DNA of 34,403 bases from Candidatus Parabeggiatoa sp. nov. 2. Its GTDB lineage: Bacteria > Pseudomonadota > Gammaproteobacteria > Beggiatoales > Beggiatoaceae. The DNA is taken from the NCBI GenBank assembly GCA_002085445.1, contig NBMI01000062.1:1-34403 (forward strand), written 5' to 3'. A model generated the notes under the pieces. That model did no database searches. It was given only the letters and a program-made list of their open reading frames with translations, and was not told the origin of the DNA. Position numbers and translations under genes: made by a program. Below are positions 26,224-33,954 of the stretch, one piece after another (position 1 is the first letter of the stretch; the number at the start of each line of letters is the position of its first letter).

Positions 26224-27232
26224 TCGCTTTGAACAAGCATTACCGTTGGACAAACATCGTATTCCAATAGAATGGTTATGGGATGCGATGGCAAAAGCAC
26301 TGCCGGAACAAATTGGCGGTGATTCACGACAAACCCTACAGGCTTTAATCGCTGGTATTGAATTACGTGGGTTTAGCTTACCAAAAAGTAAGAAGTTATT
26401 TGATCAGACAGCACAACCGCCACTACCAAAATGGGTTCAACGATCTGAAAAAGCCAATGACGATAAAAACTTTTTGTTGGAGCCAAAGACTTATTTATGG
26501 GCGAGAGAATTAACTTTTTTGGCGGAAGGCAGACGCTTACCCAATTACCAGCAGTGGCAGATGCTAGATAACTGGTTAAAGTCAGGGGGACGTAACGCAC
26601 CTATTGTACCAGTACGTGAAAGATCGTTTGAAATATTTAATGACGAAAAATTATTAGATGAGTTTTCAAAAACTCAACCTTTCAAGCAGGGACGTATTGA
26701 TCTATCAATATTACGTTGTGTCATAACACCAGAGCCATTAGCTTGGGAAAAATGCCCCTCAGGCTCAGACTCAAAACCCTGCTTAGTCGTAGAAAACAGC
26801 GCTACTTGGCGTACTTTATCTCTCTGGAACCGCGACAACGGTGCCTATTCATCCGTTGTATATGGCGGTGGCAACAAATTTTCACAAACTTGGCAGGGTT
26901 TAGAGTTAGTGCGAGAAATCGCGCCATTTGATTTGATCCATTACTTCGGGGATGTCGATTATGAAGGGCTAATGATACCATTTAGGGCAGCTCACGATAT
27001 ACATGAGTCACTGGACGTACCGCTAATTCTTGATACTGAACTCTACCAGAATCTTCGATGTGCAGTTCCCAAAGAACGCTGGTGTAAAAGTAAGCAACGG
27101 ACGATAAATGATGATCTGTTGAATTGGATCCCCGACAAGCTTAAAGATTGGCTTGTAGAAGTTATTTCTAAAGATTTTCGTATTCCACAAGAAGGACTAC
27201 AACGTAAACATATAGATAACCTAATATTCTAA
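26198..27232 (+). CDS. jetD: TOPRIM/Spo11-like nuclease subunit (JetD-like)
   Basis: 344 residues from ATG 26198, which overlaps the end of the SMC gene by 26 bases; an in-frame TTG at 26153 is less likely. The N-terminal half is helical, with likely DNA-binding or arm segments (WLWDAMAKAL, TLQALIAGIELRGFSLP). The C-terminal TOPRIM domain shows the strand-Glu motif LVVENSAT (E199), a GGG turn (223-225, VVYGGGNKFS) and the acidic YFGDVDYEGL motif (D252, D254). This matches the E...DxD metal site of the DUF2220/Spo11-type JetD and MksG nucleases that cleave extruded circular DNA. Gene order and overlaps make it the fourth member of the operon. Its metal ligands are intact, so it is probably active. 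Confidence 0.85.
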   Translation: MKLPKAAIDRFEQALPLDKHRIPIEWLWDAMAKALPEQIGGDSRQTLQALIAGIELRGFSLPKSKKLFDQTAQPPLPKWVQRSEKANDDKNFLLEPKTYLWARELTFLAEGRRLPNYQQWQMLDNWLKSGGRNAPIVPVRERSFEIFNDEKLLDEFSKTQPFKQGRIDLSILRCVITPEPLAWEKCPSGSDSKPCLVVENSATWRTLSLWNRDNGAYSSVVYGGGNKFSQTWQGLELVREIAPFDLIHYFGDVDYEGLMIPFRAAHDIHESLDVPLILDTELYQNLRCAVPKERWCKSKQRTINDDLLNWIPDKLKDWLVEVISKDFRIPQEGLQRKHIDNLIF

Positions 27233-27433
27233 TATAAAAAGCGAAACCAGCTTTCTCGTGGTGGTAATGCCAGCGTTCCTAGACTTGATAATGCGAGAAT
27301 TGTTCTCGTTCCCACATTAAACTCATTTTCAAATCCTGCCTATTCTATCAGCCTTACCGATATAAAAAATTCCGAGACATACGAGATGGAACCTTGAAAA
27401 ATGGCTTCCCCGGGAAAAGCCGGTAAAAACAAT

Positions 27434-27609
27434 ACCGAAGGGGCTAATAGAAAAGCCCCAACGGGGCGACATTAATATAGCCAGTGTATCTACCTGGAGG
27501 GGCATCGCCCCTGGCTTTAATAACACATACCGAAGGGGCTAATAGAAAAGCCCCAACGGGGCGACATTAATATAGCCAGTGTATCTACCTGGAGGGGCAT
27601 CGCCCCTGG
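27434..27609. repeat. 95-bp tandem repeat with GCCCC hairpins
   Basis: Two nearly identical units, each containing GCCCCAACGGGGCGACATTA and AGGGGCATCGCCCCTGG hairpins. Partial copies lie near 14406, 28460-28560 and (diverged, GCCCCTTTGGTACGA form) 28725-28825. Confidence 0.85.
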
Positions 27610-27822
27610 AAGAGGGAAGGAGGGAAGCTAACAAAACCCTTATTTTCAGACAACTCTAGTCTAACAAAACCACCCAGGTGACAGGTAATTTCTTCATAAG
27701 CCATCGCGTCAAAGAAATGTCTGCACGGTGTTGGGCTTGCCTCTGAAAAAAAGTTGCGGCGAGCTATGACGAAAGGAGCTTTATATCGTTTCGCCTTTCG
27801 CGGGATTGAATGGGGCAATCGT

Positions 27823-27854
27823 GTTATGATGAGAAGAATTAGTCTCATCATAAC
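27823..27854. promoter_or_regulatory. Perfect 12-bp inverted repeat
   Basis: GTTATGATGAGA and TCTCATCATAAC flank an 8-base spacer. No T-tract follows. It could be an operator-like site or an RNA hairpin; no adjacent gene start explains it. Confidence 0.45.
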
Positions 27855-28000
27855 AACCCTAAAACCCGTCTTAAAACCCCAGCATTCGGTGTTGTTGGTT
27901 TAAAAATAAACCGCTCAGCACCACACACAACGCCCATTCATTCACTGAGTTCCAACCTCAAAAAGTCGTTGGTTAACTCAGATGAGAGCGTTGCAGTCCC

Positions 28001-28300
28001 TTAACCCCTTAACACTCTAGTCAAGGCACGTCTTTGGACTTCGATGCTCGCTTTTAACAAAGCCTCATCAGCTTCAAAGATATCTTGGGTGTAGTACAAC
28101 CAATCAGACAGGACTCCCAAAAATTCACGTAATCCACCTTCATATTTAAATAATTGGTAAGTTAAGTCCAAAGTCCTCATTTCTTGATCATGAGGTGTTG
28201 CTTCCAATAGAACGGCCATTAGTTCAGAATCAGATAACTTTGAAGCCCCTTCTTTTAATAATCGATGATACAACTTACTTGAAGTCAGCTCCTGAGTCAT
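28001..28300 (-). CDS. Short RadC N-terminal-domain-like protein
   Basis: 99 residues. LLKEGASKLSDSELMAVLLEA near the start closely follows the signature of the N-terminal UPF0758/RadC domain (L-x-x-GAxxLSDxELLAxxL). The spacing continues as in RadC (LTYQLFKYEGGLREFL, then a helical hairpin region and ALLKASIEVQRRAL). Full RadC proteins have a further roughly 120-residue JAB/MPN metalloprotease-like domain, which is absent here because a stop follows directly. GAGGA lies about 9 bases before the ATG. It is either a stand-alone adaptor derived from RadC or the 5' remnant of a truncated gene. RadC-like proteins are common near mobile and defence loci, which fits the neighbourhood. Confidence 0.7.
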   Translation of the reverse strand: MTQELTSSKLYHRLLKEGASKLSDSELMAVLLEATPHDQEMRTLDLTYQLFKYEGGLREFLGVLSDWLYYTQDIFEADEALLKASIEVQRRALTRVLRG

Positions 28301-28600
28301 TATGTCGCATCCTCTTTATGTCTGAGTCAATAAGGTCAGTCTTTGTGAGAAGTTCTTTTAAGTGGTACTTCAAAAGACATGGATTGTGAAGAAGCTACTT
28401 TAAAATATTTAGGAGTCGAGGTCAAGAGCTAATATTAGACTTGTCCGTCAATAAATAAGAAAGCCAGGGGCGGTGCCCCTGGCTTTAATAATACATACCG
28501 AAGGGGCTAATAGAAAAGCCCCAACGGCGACATTAATATAGCCAGGGGCACCGCCCCAATGCCATTAAGTTAAGAAATAAACGAGAAAGAGCCACTCAAA

Positions 28601-28623
28601 GCTAAAGTCCCCTAAAGGGGACT
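28601..28623. repeat. AGTNSSC-TTTA-GSSNACT palindrome, copy 3 (inverted)
   Basis: On the minus strand this reads AGTCCCCTTTAGGGGACT followed by TTAGC. Confidence 0.85.
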
Positions 28624-28672
28624 GGTAAATTCAGGATTTTTTTCTAAGCAAACGATATGGCATTGAGTCTTC

Positions 28673-28695
28673 AGTGCCCTTTAGGGCACTTCAGC
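28673..28695. repeat. AGTNSSC-TTTA-GSSNACT palindrome, copy 4
   Basis: AGTGCCCTTTAGGGCACT followed by TCAGC, about 50 bases from copy 3. Confidence 0.85.
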
Positions 28696-29171
28696 TATTA
28701 ATAAAGCCTGGGGCACCGCCCCAGGCAAGCCCCTTTGGTACGATATTAATAAAGCTAGTGTACCTACCTAGCAAGCCCCTTTGGTACGACATTAATAAAG
28801 CCAGTGTACCTACCTAGCTTTAATAATACGCCTTATATATTAACCCGTCCTAAAAAAAAACCAAGCTATGACCACGTTCAGTATAATCTAACCTTACTTT
28901 TGAGAGGTACTTTCCGTCCAAAGCTTTAGCTTTTGACTTTTGAGAGATACTTTCCATCCAAAGCTTTAGCATTTGAGCGAATGCCCACCCGACAAGACAA
29001 AGAAAGCCGAACGCATTGTTAAGTTTTTCCTAACCACGAGCGCGACTTGATTCGAGCAACCGGTGTGAGTTGAGAAGTATCGGCTGGATAAGTTTTCGAC
29101 AAAGGACTGGACTAGGGCGCAAACCTCAAAAATTGAGGAAGGAGTCCAAGATTTATCTTGGACGTCAAAAA

Positions 29172-29960
29172 AAGGACTAGACTGGAGAACAACCCTCGTC
29201 AATTGGGGGCCATATTGACGCTTGAAACCGCTCGTATTTTTTTCTCAACAAAAAACGTTGCCACAAATATCGGCAGGATAAGTTTTCGACAAAGGACTAA
29301 ACTGAAAAACAACCCTCGTCAATTGAGGGCCATGTTGACGTTTGAAACCGCACGTATTTTTTTCTCAACAAAAAACGCTGCCACAAATATCGGCCACGAA
29401 AGCTGGTACACTGTTAACTTTGTTGGGTTAATAGTTTGCGTGCCTCTTTGCACTCAATATAGTGCCTCAGGCATAATTACTCTAACTAATTTATTTTATA
29501 TATATTATCCATAAAAAAAATCAAAGGGACAATATTGGTGAACAAACCCTCGTCAATTGGGGGCCATGTTGACGTTTGAAAGTGATCAGATTTTCTGTGA
29601 GAGTGCCACAAGTATTGGCCACTTGGTTTTTTTTCGACAAAGGACTGGACTGGTGAGCAACCCTCGTCAATTGGGGGCCATGTTGACACTTGAAACCGCT
29701 CGTATTTTTTTCTCGCCAAAAAACTGGGGCGCAACCCTCGTCAATTGAGGGCCATGTTAACACTTGAAACCGCTCGTATTTTTATTTCAAAAAAAACGGT
29801 GCCACAAATATCGGCTGGATAACAAAAATTGAGGAAGGAGTCCAAGATTTATCTTGGACGTCAAAAAAAAGGGACTAGACTGGAGAACAACCCTCGTCAA
29901 TTGAGGGCCATGTTAACACTTGAAACCGATCATATTTTTTTTCAAAAAAAACGGTGCCTT
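29172..29960. repeat. Six-copy dispersed repeat (AACCCTCGTCAATTG family)
   Basis: Copies of AACCCTCGTCAATTG(A/G)GGGCC begin at 29191, 29311, 29545, 29659, 29733 and 29889. Each is followed by ATGTTGAC(G/A)(T/C)TTGAAA and a poly-T stretch, and most are preceded by AAAGGACT(A/G)(G/A)ACTG. Spacing is irregular (74 to 234 bases). The GAGGGCCAT core is shared with the palindromic GAGGGCCATAA elements. Confidence 0.85.
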
Positions 29961-30023
29961 TTTCAGCACCCTTCAAAAGGGCAAAAAGGCGAGTGGCGAA
30001 TAACGAGCGAAGTCAAATTCGCG

Positions 30024-30306
30024 TGGTATTTTTTCGTCAGTGTGTTATGATGCTCGCAATTTTTCGTGCGGTGCTAATTGAGTTCCACTTGGTGAGACTC
30101 AAAATAACTCATTGATTTCAAAAAACGGCCCATCGATGCCTCTATATAAATCACTCGATGGGGTGTAATGTGACCAAATAGAATTAGCGTTGTATTTTTC
30201 CGTCAGCCTGTTATCATGTCCACCGTTTTTCGTGTGGTACTAATTGAGTTCGACTTGGCGAGACTCAAAATAACTCATTGATTTCAAAAAACGGCCCATC
30301 GATGCA
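30024..30306. repeat. Direct duplication of about 120 bp
   Basis: 30024-30142 and 30188-30306 are close copies. Both contain TTTTTCGTG, AATTGAGTTC(C/G)ACTTGG, GAGACTCAAAATAACTCATT and ACGGCCCATCGATGC. Confidence 0.8.
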
Positions 30307-30349
30307 TCTAAGCAGAGACACATAAATCTTTTAACAATTTTTCGTGATA

Positions 30350-30382
30350 AAAAATCCGATGTCTTAAAGACATCGGATTTTT
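30350..30382 (+). terminator. Perfect 14-bp hairpin with T-tract just before the band-7 gene
   Basis: AAAAATCCGATGTC and GACATCGGATTTTT flank the loop TTAAA. The stem ends in Ts, as in an intrinsic terminator, and its A/T ends would make it bidirectional. It stops 15 bases before the band-7 start codon, right next to the ribosome-binding site AAAGGA. It may insulate the gene from upstream transcription or act as an attenuator of the gene itself. Confidence 0.65.
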
Positions 30383-30397
30383 AGCAAAAGGAATGAT

Positions 30398-31312
30398 ATG
30401 AGAAAAAAAATGATAGCATGGCTAAAACGGAAAATACCCTACTTAATTATTATTACGCTTGTCCTATTTTGGGCACTTTTTTTCTTTTGGCCACGTATTG
30501 TCATCAACATTAATTCAGGTGAAGCCGGGGTTTTATACTGGCGCTTTTTTGGTGGAACAGAGACGGATCGTGTGTATTCCGAAGGTATCCGCCTCATAGC
30601 ACCTTGGGATAAAATGTATATTTACAATGTCAGAGTTCAAACCGTGTTGCATGAATTAGAGGTGTTAACCAATCGGGGCTTGCCTATTCGCCTAGAATTA
30701 GCAATTCGTTTTCAACCCGAATACGAAACCTTGGGTGTCCTCCACCAAGAAGTGGGGCCTGATTATGTTAATACCATTATCGTTCCCGACATCGATTCTG
30801 TATTGCGTAAGGATATTGGCCATTATAATCCTGAAGAAATTTATATTAACAAAGAAAATATTCTCACGAACATTATTGTGAAAGCCTTGAACGAACTTGG
30901 CAAAAAATATGTGAAGATGCATGGCATTGTTATTCGGCGTGTCGTCTTACCTGAATCCATCAAACAAGCGATTGAGGCAAAATTAGTCGAAGAACAACGT
31001 TATCATACTTATCATTTTAGAGTGAAAAGAGAGGAACAGGAAGCGGAACGACGGCGCATTGAAGCAACGGGTATCGCGAACAAACGGCGCATTGAGGCTG
31101 CGGGTATAAGAGACTATCAAAAGATTATCAAAGAAACCCTTGATGAAAAAATGCTCAAGTGGCATGGTATCCAAGCCAGTCTCAAATTGTCAGAATCTGA
31201 AAATGCTAAAGTCATAGTCATTGGTGCTGGCAAACACGGATTACCTCTTATCGGAAATGTACCCCTTGAATATAATAATGAGCCACCGCCTAAATTGCCA
31301 AGTAATAAATAA
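30398..31312 (+). CDS. Band-7/SPFH (prohibitin-like) membrane protein
   Basis: 304 residues. A single N-terminal membrane segment (about 14-33, YLIIITLVLFWALFFFWP) follows a basic start. The SPFH domain spans about residues 38-205: GEAGVLYWRFFGG, EGIRLIAPWDKMYIYNVRVQ, RLELAIRFQPEYETLGVLH, and IVIRRVVLPESIKQAIEAKL at its end. A charged coiled coil comes next (VKREEQEAERRRIEATGIAN and beyond) and a short Pro-rich tail. This is the standard prohibitin layout; such proteins form ring- or cage-like membrane assemblies thought to organise membrane quality control. The ATG is preceded by AAAGGA and, 15 bases upstream, by a perfect hairpin. No protease partner such as NfeD or FtsH is adjacent. Confidence in the family is high; the specific role is unknown. 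Confidence 0.92.
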   Translation: MRKKMIAWLKRKIPYLIIITLVLFWALFFFWPRIVININSGEAGVLYWRFFGGTETDRVYSEGIRLIAPWDKMYIYNVRVQTVLHELEVLTNRGLPIRLELAIRFQPEYETLGVLHQEVGPDYVNTIIVPDIDSVLRKDIGHYNPEEIYINKENILTNIIVKALNELGKKYVKMHGIVIRRVVLPESIKQAIEAKLVEEQRYHTYHFRVKREEQEAERRRIEATGIANKRRIEAAGIRDYQKIIKETLDEKMLKWHGIQASLKLSESENAKVIVIGAGKHGLPLIGNVPLEYNNEPPPKLPSNK

Positions 31313-31482
31313 AAATTCCTGAGACTTGGTGTTTTTAAACCGTTTAAACGGAGACTATCCCAATAACTAACTACAAGGATTCTGTGCTTATGAAAGGACT
31401 AAACCGTCAATAACTACAACCCTGGGAAAGCGCCAACCCCGAAGGGGTTGAATGTAAAGAGCCATTAGAGGGCAACCATAAA

Positions 31483-31523
31483 GGATTGCCCCTACACGAC
31501 ATGACGGTTTGTAGGGGCAATCC
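31483..31523. repeat. 13-bp perfect inverted repeat
   Basis: GGATTGCCCCTAC and GTAGGGGCAATCC flank a 15-base spacer. The right arm leads directly into the 17-bp array. Confidence 0.85.
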
Positions 31524-31601
31524 CTTGTGGTTGCCCATCCCTTGTGGTTGCCCATCCCTTGTGGTTGCCCTTCCCTTGTGGTTGCCCTTGTGGTTGCCCT
31601 T
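31522..31601. repeat. 17-bp tandem array (CCCTTGTGGTTGCCCAT)
   Basis: About 4.7 copies, with units at 31522, 31539, 31556 and 31573 and a partial unit at 31590. The last bases of later units change from CAT to CTT. The array ends 18 bases before the likely start codon of the binding-protein gene, so copy number changes could affect its leader. Confidence 0.92.
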
Positions 31602-31619
31602 AGCAATCGGTATAAACAA

Positions 31620-33101
31620 ATGACAACAGAAAAAAGTCTCAAAATAATAGGGTTAATAACCGTATTGCTCATTTGTGCCTGCAACCCATACGATGATTCC
31701 AAAACAGAAAGGACAGACACAGCCAAGGAAAGTGATTTGATAATAGCCGAAAGGATAAACACCGGCAAGGAAACTACTCAGGAGCTGGAGCCGGTAGTCA
31801 TTGGTGTCGCATGGGCAAATGAGGACGCTCATTTTGTAAAAGGGGTTCAATTGGCAACAAAGGAAATCAATGATGAAGGGGGAGTGCTCGGCAAACCCTG
31901 TGCGGATCCGCCCGTGCCCGGCAGACTCCTTGAACTTATCGTAGAGGACGGAGAAAAGAAAGCTTTAAACTCTTCACTCACACTGAGACAAAAACAAGAC
32001 ATCACAGTTAAAGTTGCGAGATCATTTGCCGCTAACCCCAGAGTGGTCGCCGTTACGGGGCATCGTTCTTCTTACCAAGCAGTGCCTGCCTCCATTGTTT
32101 ATCAATTTCATGGTATTGCTTTTATCGCACCCACTTCGACAAATCTCAATTTAACCGATCACCGTTTTAACTATGTTTTTCGGATGACCCCTAATAATAA
32201 AGCAATAGCAAAACAGTTAGCAAGCTATTGCCATAAAAAGGGCTACAAAAAAATAGTGATACTACACAGTAAAAGTAGCTATGGTAGTCAGTTGGCAGAC
32301 TCGTTTTTTTCCAGTTTTGTTAAAAAGCCCACAGAAAAAGAAGAACCTCAAACCAAAATTGTCTTACTTCGTTCATTTTTTTCTAAGAAAAAAGATTTCA
32401 GTGATCTGATGGTTGAGTTAAAAGCGGCTAAAAAGAATGACGATTTTGATGCCATTTTTATCGCAACCGGTGCCGACATGGCAGCTATGATATATCAAGA
32501 AAGTCGTGATATGGGCTTTAAGGAGCCTTTTATTGGGGCAGAGGGGTTGGACAATTTGAAGTTTTGGGAGGCCGTCAAAGAATGGGAAATTTCTGAAGAA
32601 GTCTTCACCGAAAAATCGGTTGTACCAACTTTGTTCAATACAACAGCAAAAGTTCCTATTTCACAAACTTTTATTGAAAAATTTAAAAAACAGTATGGTT
32701 TTGAACCTGATCACTACGCAGCATTAGGATATGACAGCATAAAAATATTGGTACACGGTATAAAAAAGGCAAATTCAACCCGACCGTTCAAGATCGCAGA
32801 GACACTGCGGTATATGCCAGCTTGTCAGGCTGTGACAGGTAAATACCAGTTTAAAATGGATGGCGATGTTAGAACTCGAAAATTTCATTTCAAGTTTTTT
32901 CGTCAGGGTAAATTTGAGTATGAAGAGACTGATTTTAAAGACTTTCTGTTAGCTCAGCAGGACTGTGGTAATATTGACAAAGATAAAGACTGTATTCCTA
33001 ATGACAAAGATGCTTGCCCTGATAACACAAAGGAGGAAATTTCTAAGGGCGTGTATCAAAAGTCCAAACACACTTCCCCACGAAATGGAAAAGGGCATTG
33101 A
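31620..33101 (+). CDS. ABC-type periplasmic binding lipoprotein (Leu/Ile/Val type), cut short by a frameshift
   Basis: 493 residues from ATG 31620; the frame upstream is only the tandem array. A lipoprotein signal ends LLICAC-NPYDD. Residues about 55-430 form a type I periplasmic-binding fold as in branched-chain amino-acid receptors: VVIGVAWANEDAHFVKGVQL, ATKEINDEGGVLGKP, VAVTGHRSSYQAVPAS, GIAFIAPTSTNLNLTD, FRMTPNNKAIAKQLA, FDAIFIATGADMAAMIYQ, and YAALGYDSIKILVHGIKKA. After the domain comes one thrombospondin-type-3-like calcium motif (DKDKDCIPNDKDACP). The frame is then lost near 33055 and ends at 33101. The remaining calcium repeats lie in another frame to 33954. The binding domain looks intact, so the shortened protein could still function as a ligand sensor. 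Confidence 0.85.
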   Translation: MTTEKSLKIIGLITVLLICACNPYDDSKTERTDTAKESDLIIAERINTGKETTQELEPVVIGVAWANEDAHFVKGVQLATKEINDEGGVLGKPCADPPVPGRLLELIVEDGEKKALNSSLTLRQKQDITVKVARSFAANPRVVAVTGHRSSYQAVPASIVYQFHGIAFIAPTSTNLNLTDHRFNYVFRMTPNNKAIAKQLASYCHKKGYKKIVILHSKSSYGSQLADSFFSSFVKKPTEKEEPQTKIVLLRSFFSKKKDFSDLMVELKAAKKNDDFDAIFIATGADMAAMIYQESRDMGFKEPFIGAEGLDNLKFWEAVKEWEISEEVFTEKSVVPTLFNTTAKVPISQTFIEKFKKQYGFEPDHYAALGYDSIKILVHGIKKANSTRPFKIAETLRYMPACQAVTGKYQFKMDGDVRTRKFHFKFFRQGKFEYEETDFKDFLLAQQDCGNIDKDKDCIPNDKDACPDNTKEEISKGVYQKSKHTSPRNGKGH

Positions 33102-33954
33102 CTCAGACGGTTGTCCGGTAGACATTGATAAAGATGGTGTACCAGATTATCGTGATGATTGTCCAAAACATAGCCGTTTTGAAACCAGAAGAGGGGTTGA
33201 TTCTCGTGGGTGTATGATTGATACGGATAAAGATGAGATTCCTGATTATAAAGATGTTTGTCCCAAGGATAGCTTGGAAGAGCGTTCCAAAGGAGTTTAT
33301 CAGCAAGGGGATCAGATTGGTTGTCCAATAGATAGCGATAATGACAATGTACAGGATTATCGGGACGATTGTCCACAGAACTTGCCCACTGAAATGGAAA
33401 AAGGGCTTGATTTACGAGGTTGTCCGTTTGATAGGGACAAAGATGATGTGCCTGATTATCGCGACGCTTGTCCAAAGAACAAACACTTTGAAATCAGAAA
33501 AGGAGTTGATTCACACGGTTGCCCGGTTGATACGGATCAAGATCGTGTACCGGATTATAAAGATGTTTGTTTTGAAAATAGCCCGGAAGAAATTTCTAAA
33601 GGGGTTATTCAACAAGGCACTCATTTGGGCTGCCCGATAGACAACGATCAAGATGGTGTACCTGATTATCGTGATAATTGTCCAAATAACCGCCCGGCTG
33701 AACTCAGAAAAGGAGTTAATTCTCGCGGTTGCCCACTGGATACCGATAAAGACGGTGTTCATGATTATAAAGATGTCTGTTTTAACAACAGCCCGAAGGA
33801 AATATCCAAAGGGGTTCATCAGCAAGGACTTCATCTTGGTTGTCCAATAGATAATGATAATGACGGTGTGCCAGATTATCGCGACAATTGTCCAAATAAC
33901 AACCGTATTGAAATCAGAAAAGGAGTTGATTCACGCGGTTGCCCCAGACAATAG
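33061..33954 (+). pseudogene. Detached thrombospondin-type-3 repeat tail of the binding protein
   Basis: This frame encodes eight clear DxDxDxxxDYxDxC calcium-binding motifs, for example DIDKDGVPDYRDDC and DNDNDGVPDYRDNC, separated by K/R-GVDSRGCP or SKGVxQQGxxxGCPID linkers. It has no start codon context or ribosome-binding site of its own and continues the repeats of the preceding gene in another frame. The junction at about 33052-33062 fuses GTGTATCAAAA to GTCCAAACAC. Comparison with intact units shows that part of one repeat unit was lost there. At the 3' end the last unit breaks off at GCPRQ, where the GTCCAAACTTGGAGTCC repeats begin, so a further C-terminal part may also have been lost. 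Units at 33553 and 33763 are 210 bases apart. Confidence 0.85.

Larger units (their letters stand above)
27233..28000. other. Intergenic repeats downstream of the SMC operon
   Basis: No gene that I can support. A small CGAGAA-TTG-TTCTCG hairpin lies near 27294. Two tandem 95-base units occupy 27434-27609. A perfect 12-bp inverted repeat is at 27823-27854. A minus-strand frame at 27585-27851 runs through the repeat and has no recognised domain. The region 27630-27820 has unique-looking sequence of unknown nature and could be a gene remnant. Confidence 0.65.
28301..30397. other. 2.1-kb repeat-only region
   Basis: I see no gene. In order: partial GCCCC repeats (28460-28560), two AGT...ACT palindromes (28601-28623 and 28673-28695), GCCCCTTTGGTACGA tandem units (28725-28825), doubled CCAAAGCTTTAGC motifs (28918-28975), six copies of the AACCCTCGTCAATTG repeat (29191-29960), a GGAGTCCAAG copy at 29138 and 29834, a 120-base direct duplication (30024-30306) and a perfect hairpin (30350-30382). 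Open frames over the six-copy repeat share the peptide NPRQLxAMLTxET only because the DNA itself is repeated. Confidence 0.75.
31313..31619. other. Intergenic repeats upstream of the binding-protein gene
   Basis: No gene seen. Contents: a CCGTTTAAACGG palindrome near 31340, a relative of the CTAACTACAAGGATT motif near 31368, the inverted copy of the CAACCCC hairpin (31432-31455), a perfect 13-bp inverted repeat (31483-31523) and the 17-bp tandem array below. Confidence 0.75.

Noticed and set aside
27585..27851. 88-codon minus-strand frame
   Set aside because: Runs through the 95-bp repeat and has no recognised domain; possibly a gene remnant but not supportable.
29158..29514. 118-codon plus-strand frame with internally repeated peptide, and similar frames at 29829-30050 and on the minus strand
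   Set aside because: The peptide repeat follows directly from the DNA repeat; frames break between copies, there is no ribosome-binding site, and both strands are open.
31527..31619. GTG start giving a longer N-terminus to the binding lipoprotein
   Set aside because: It would translate the 17-bp array and bury the lipoprotein signal; ATG 31620 starts a normal signal peptide.
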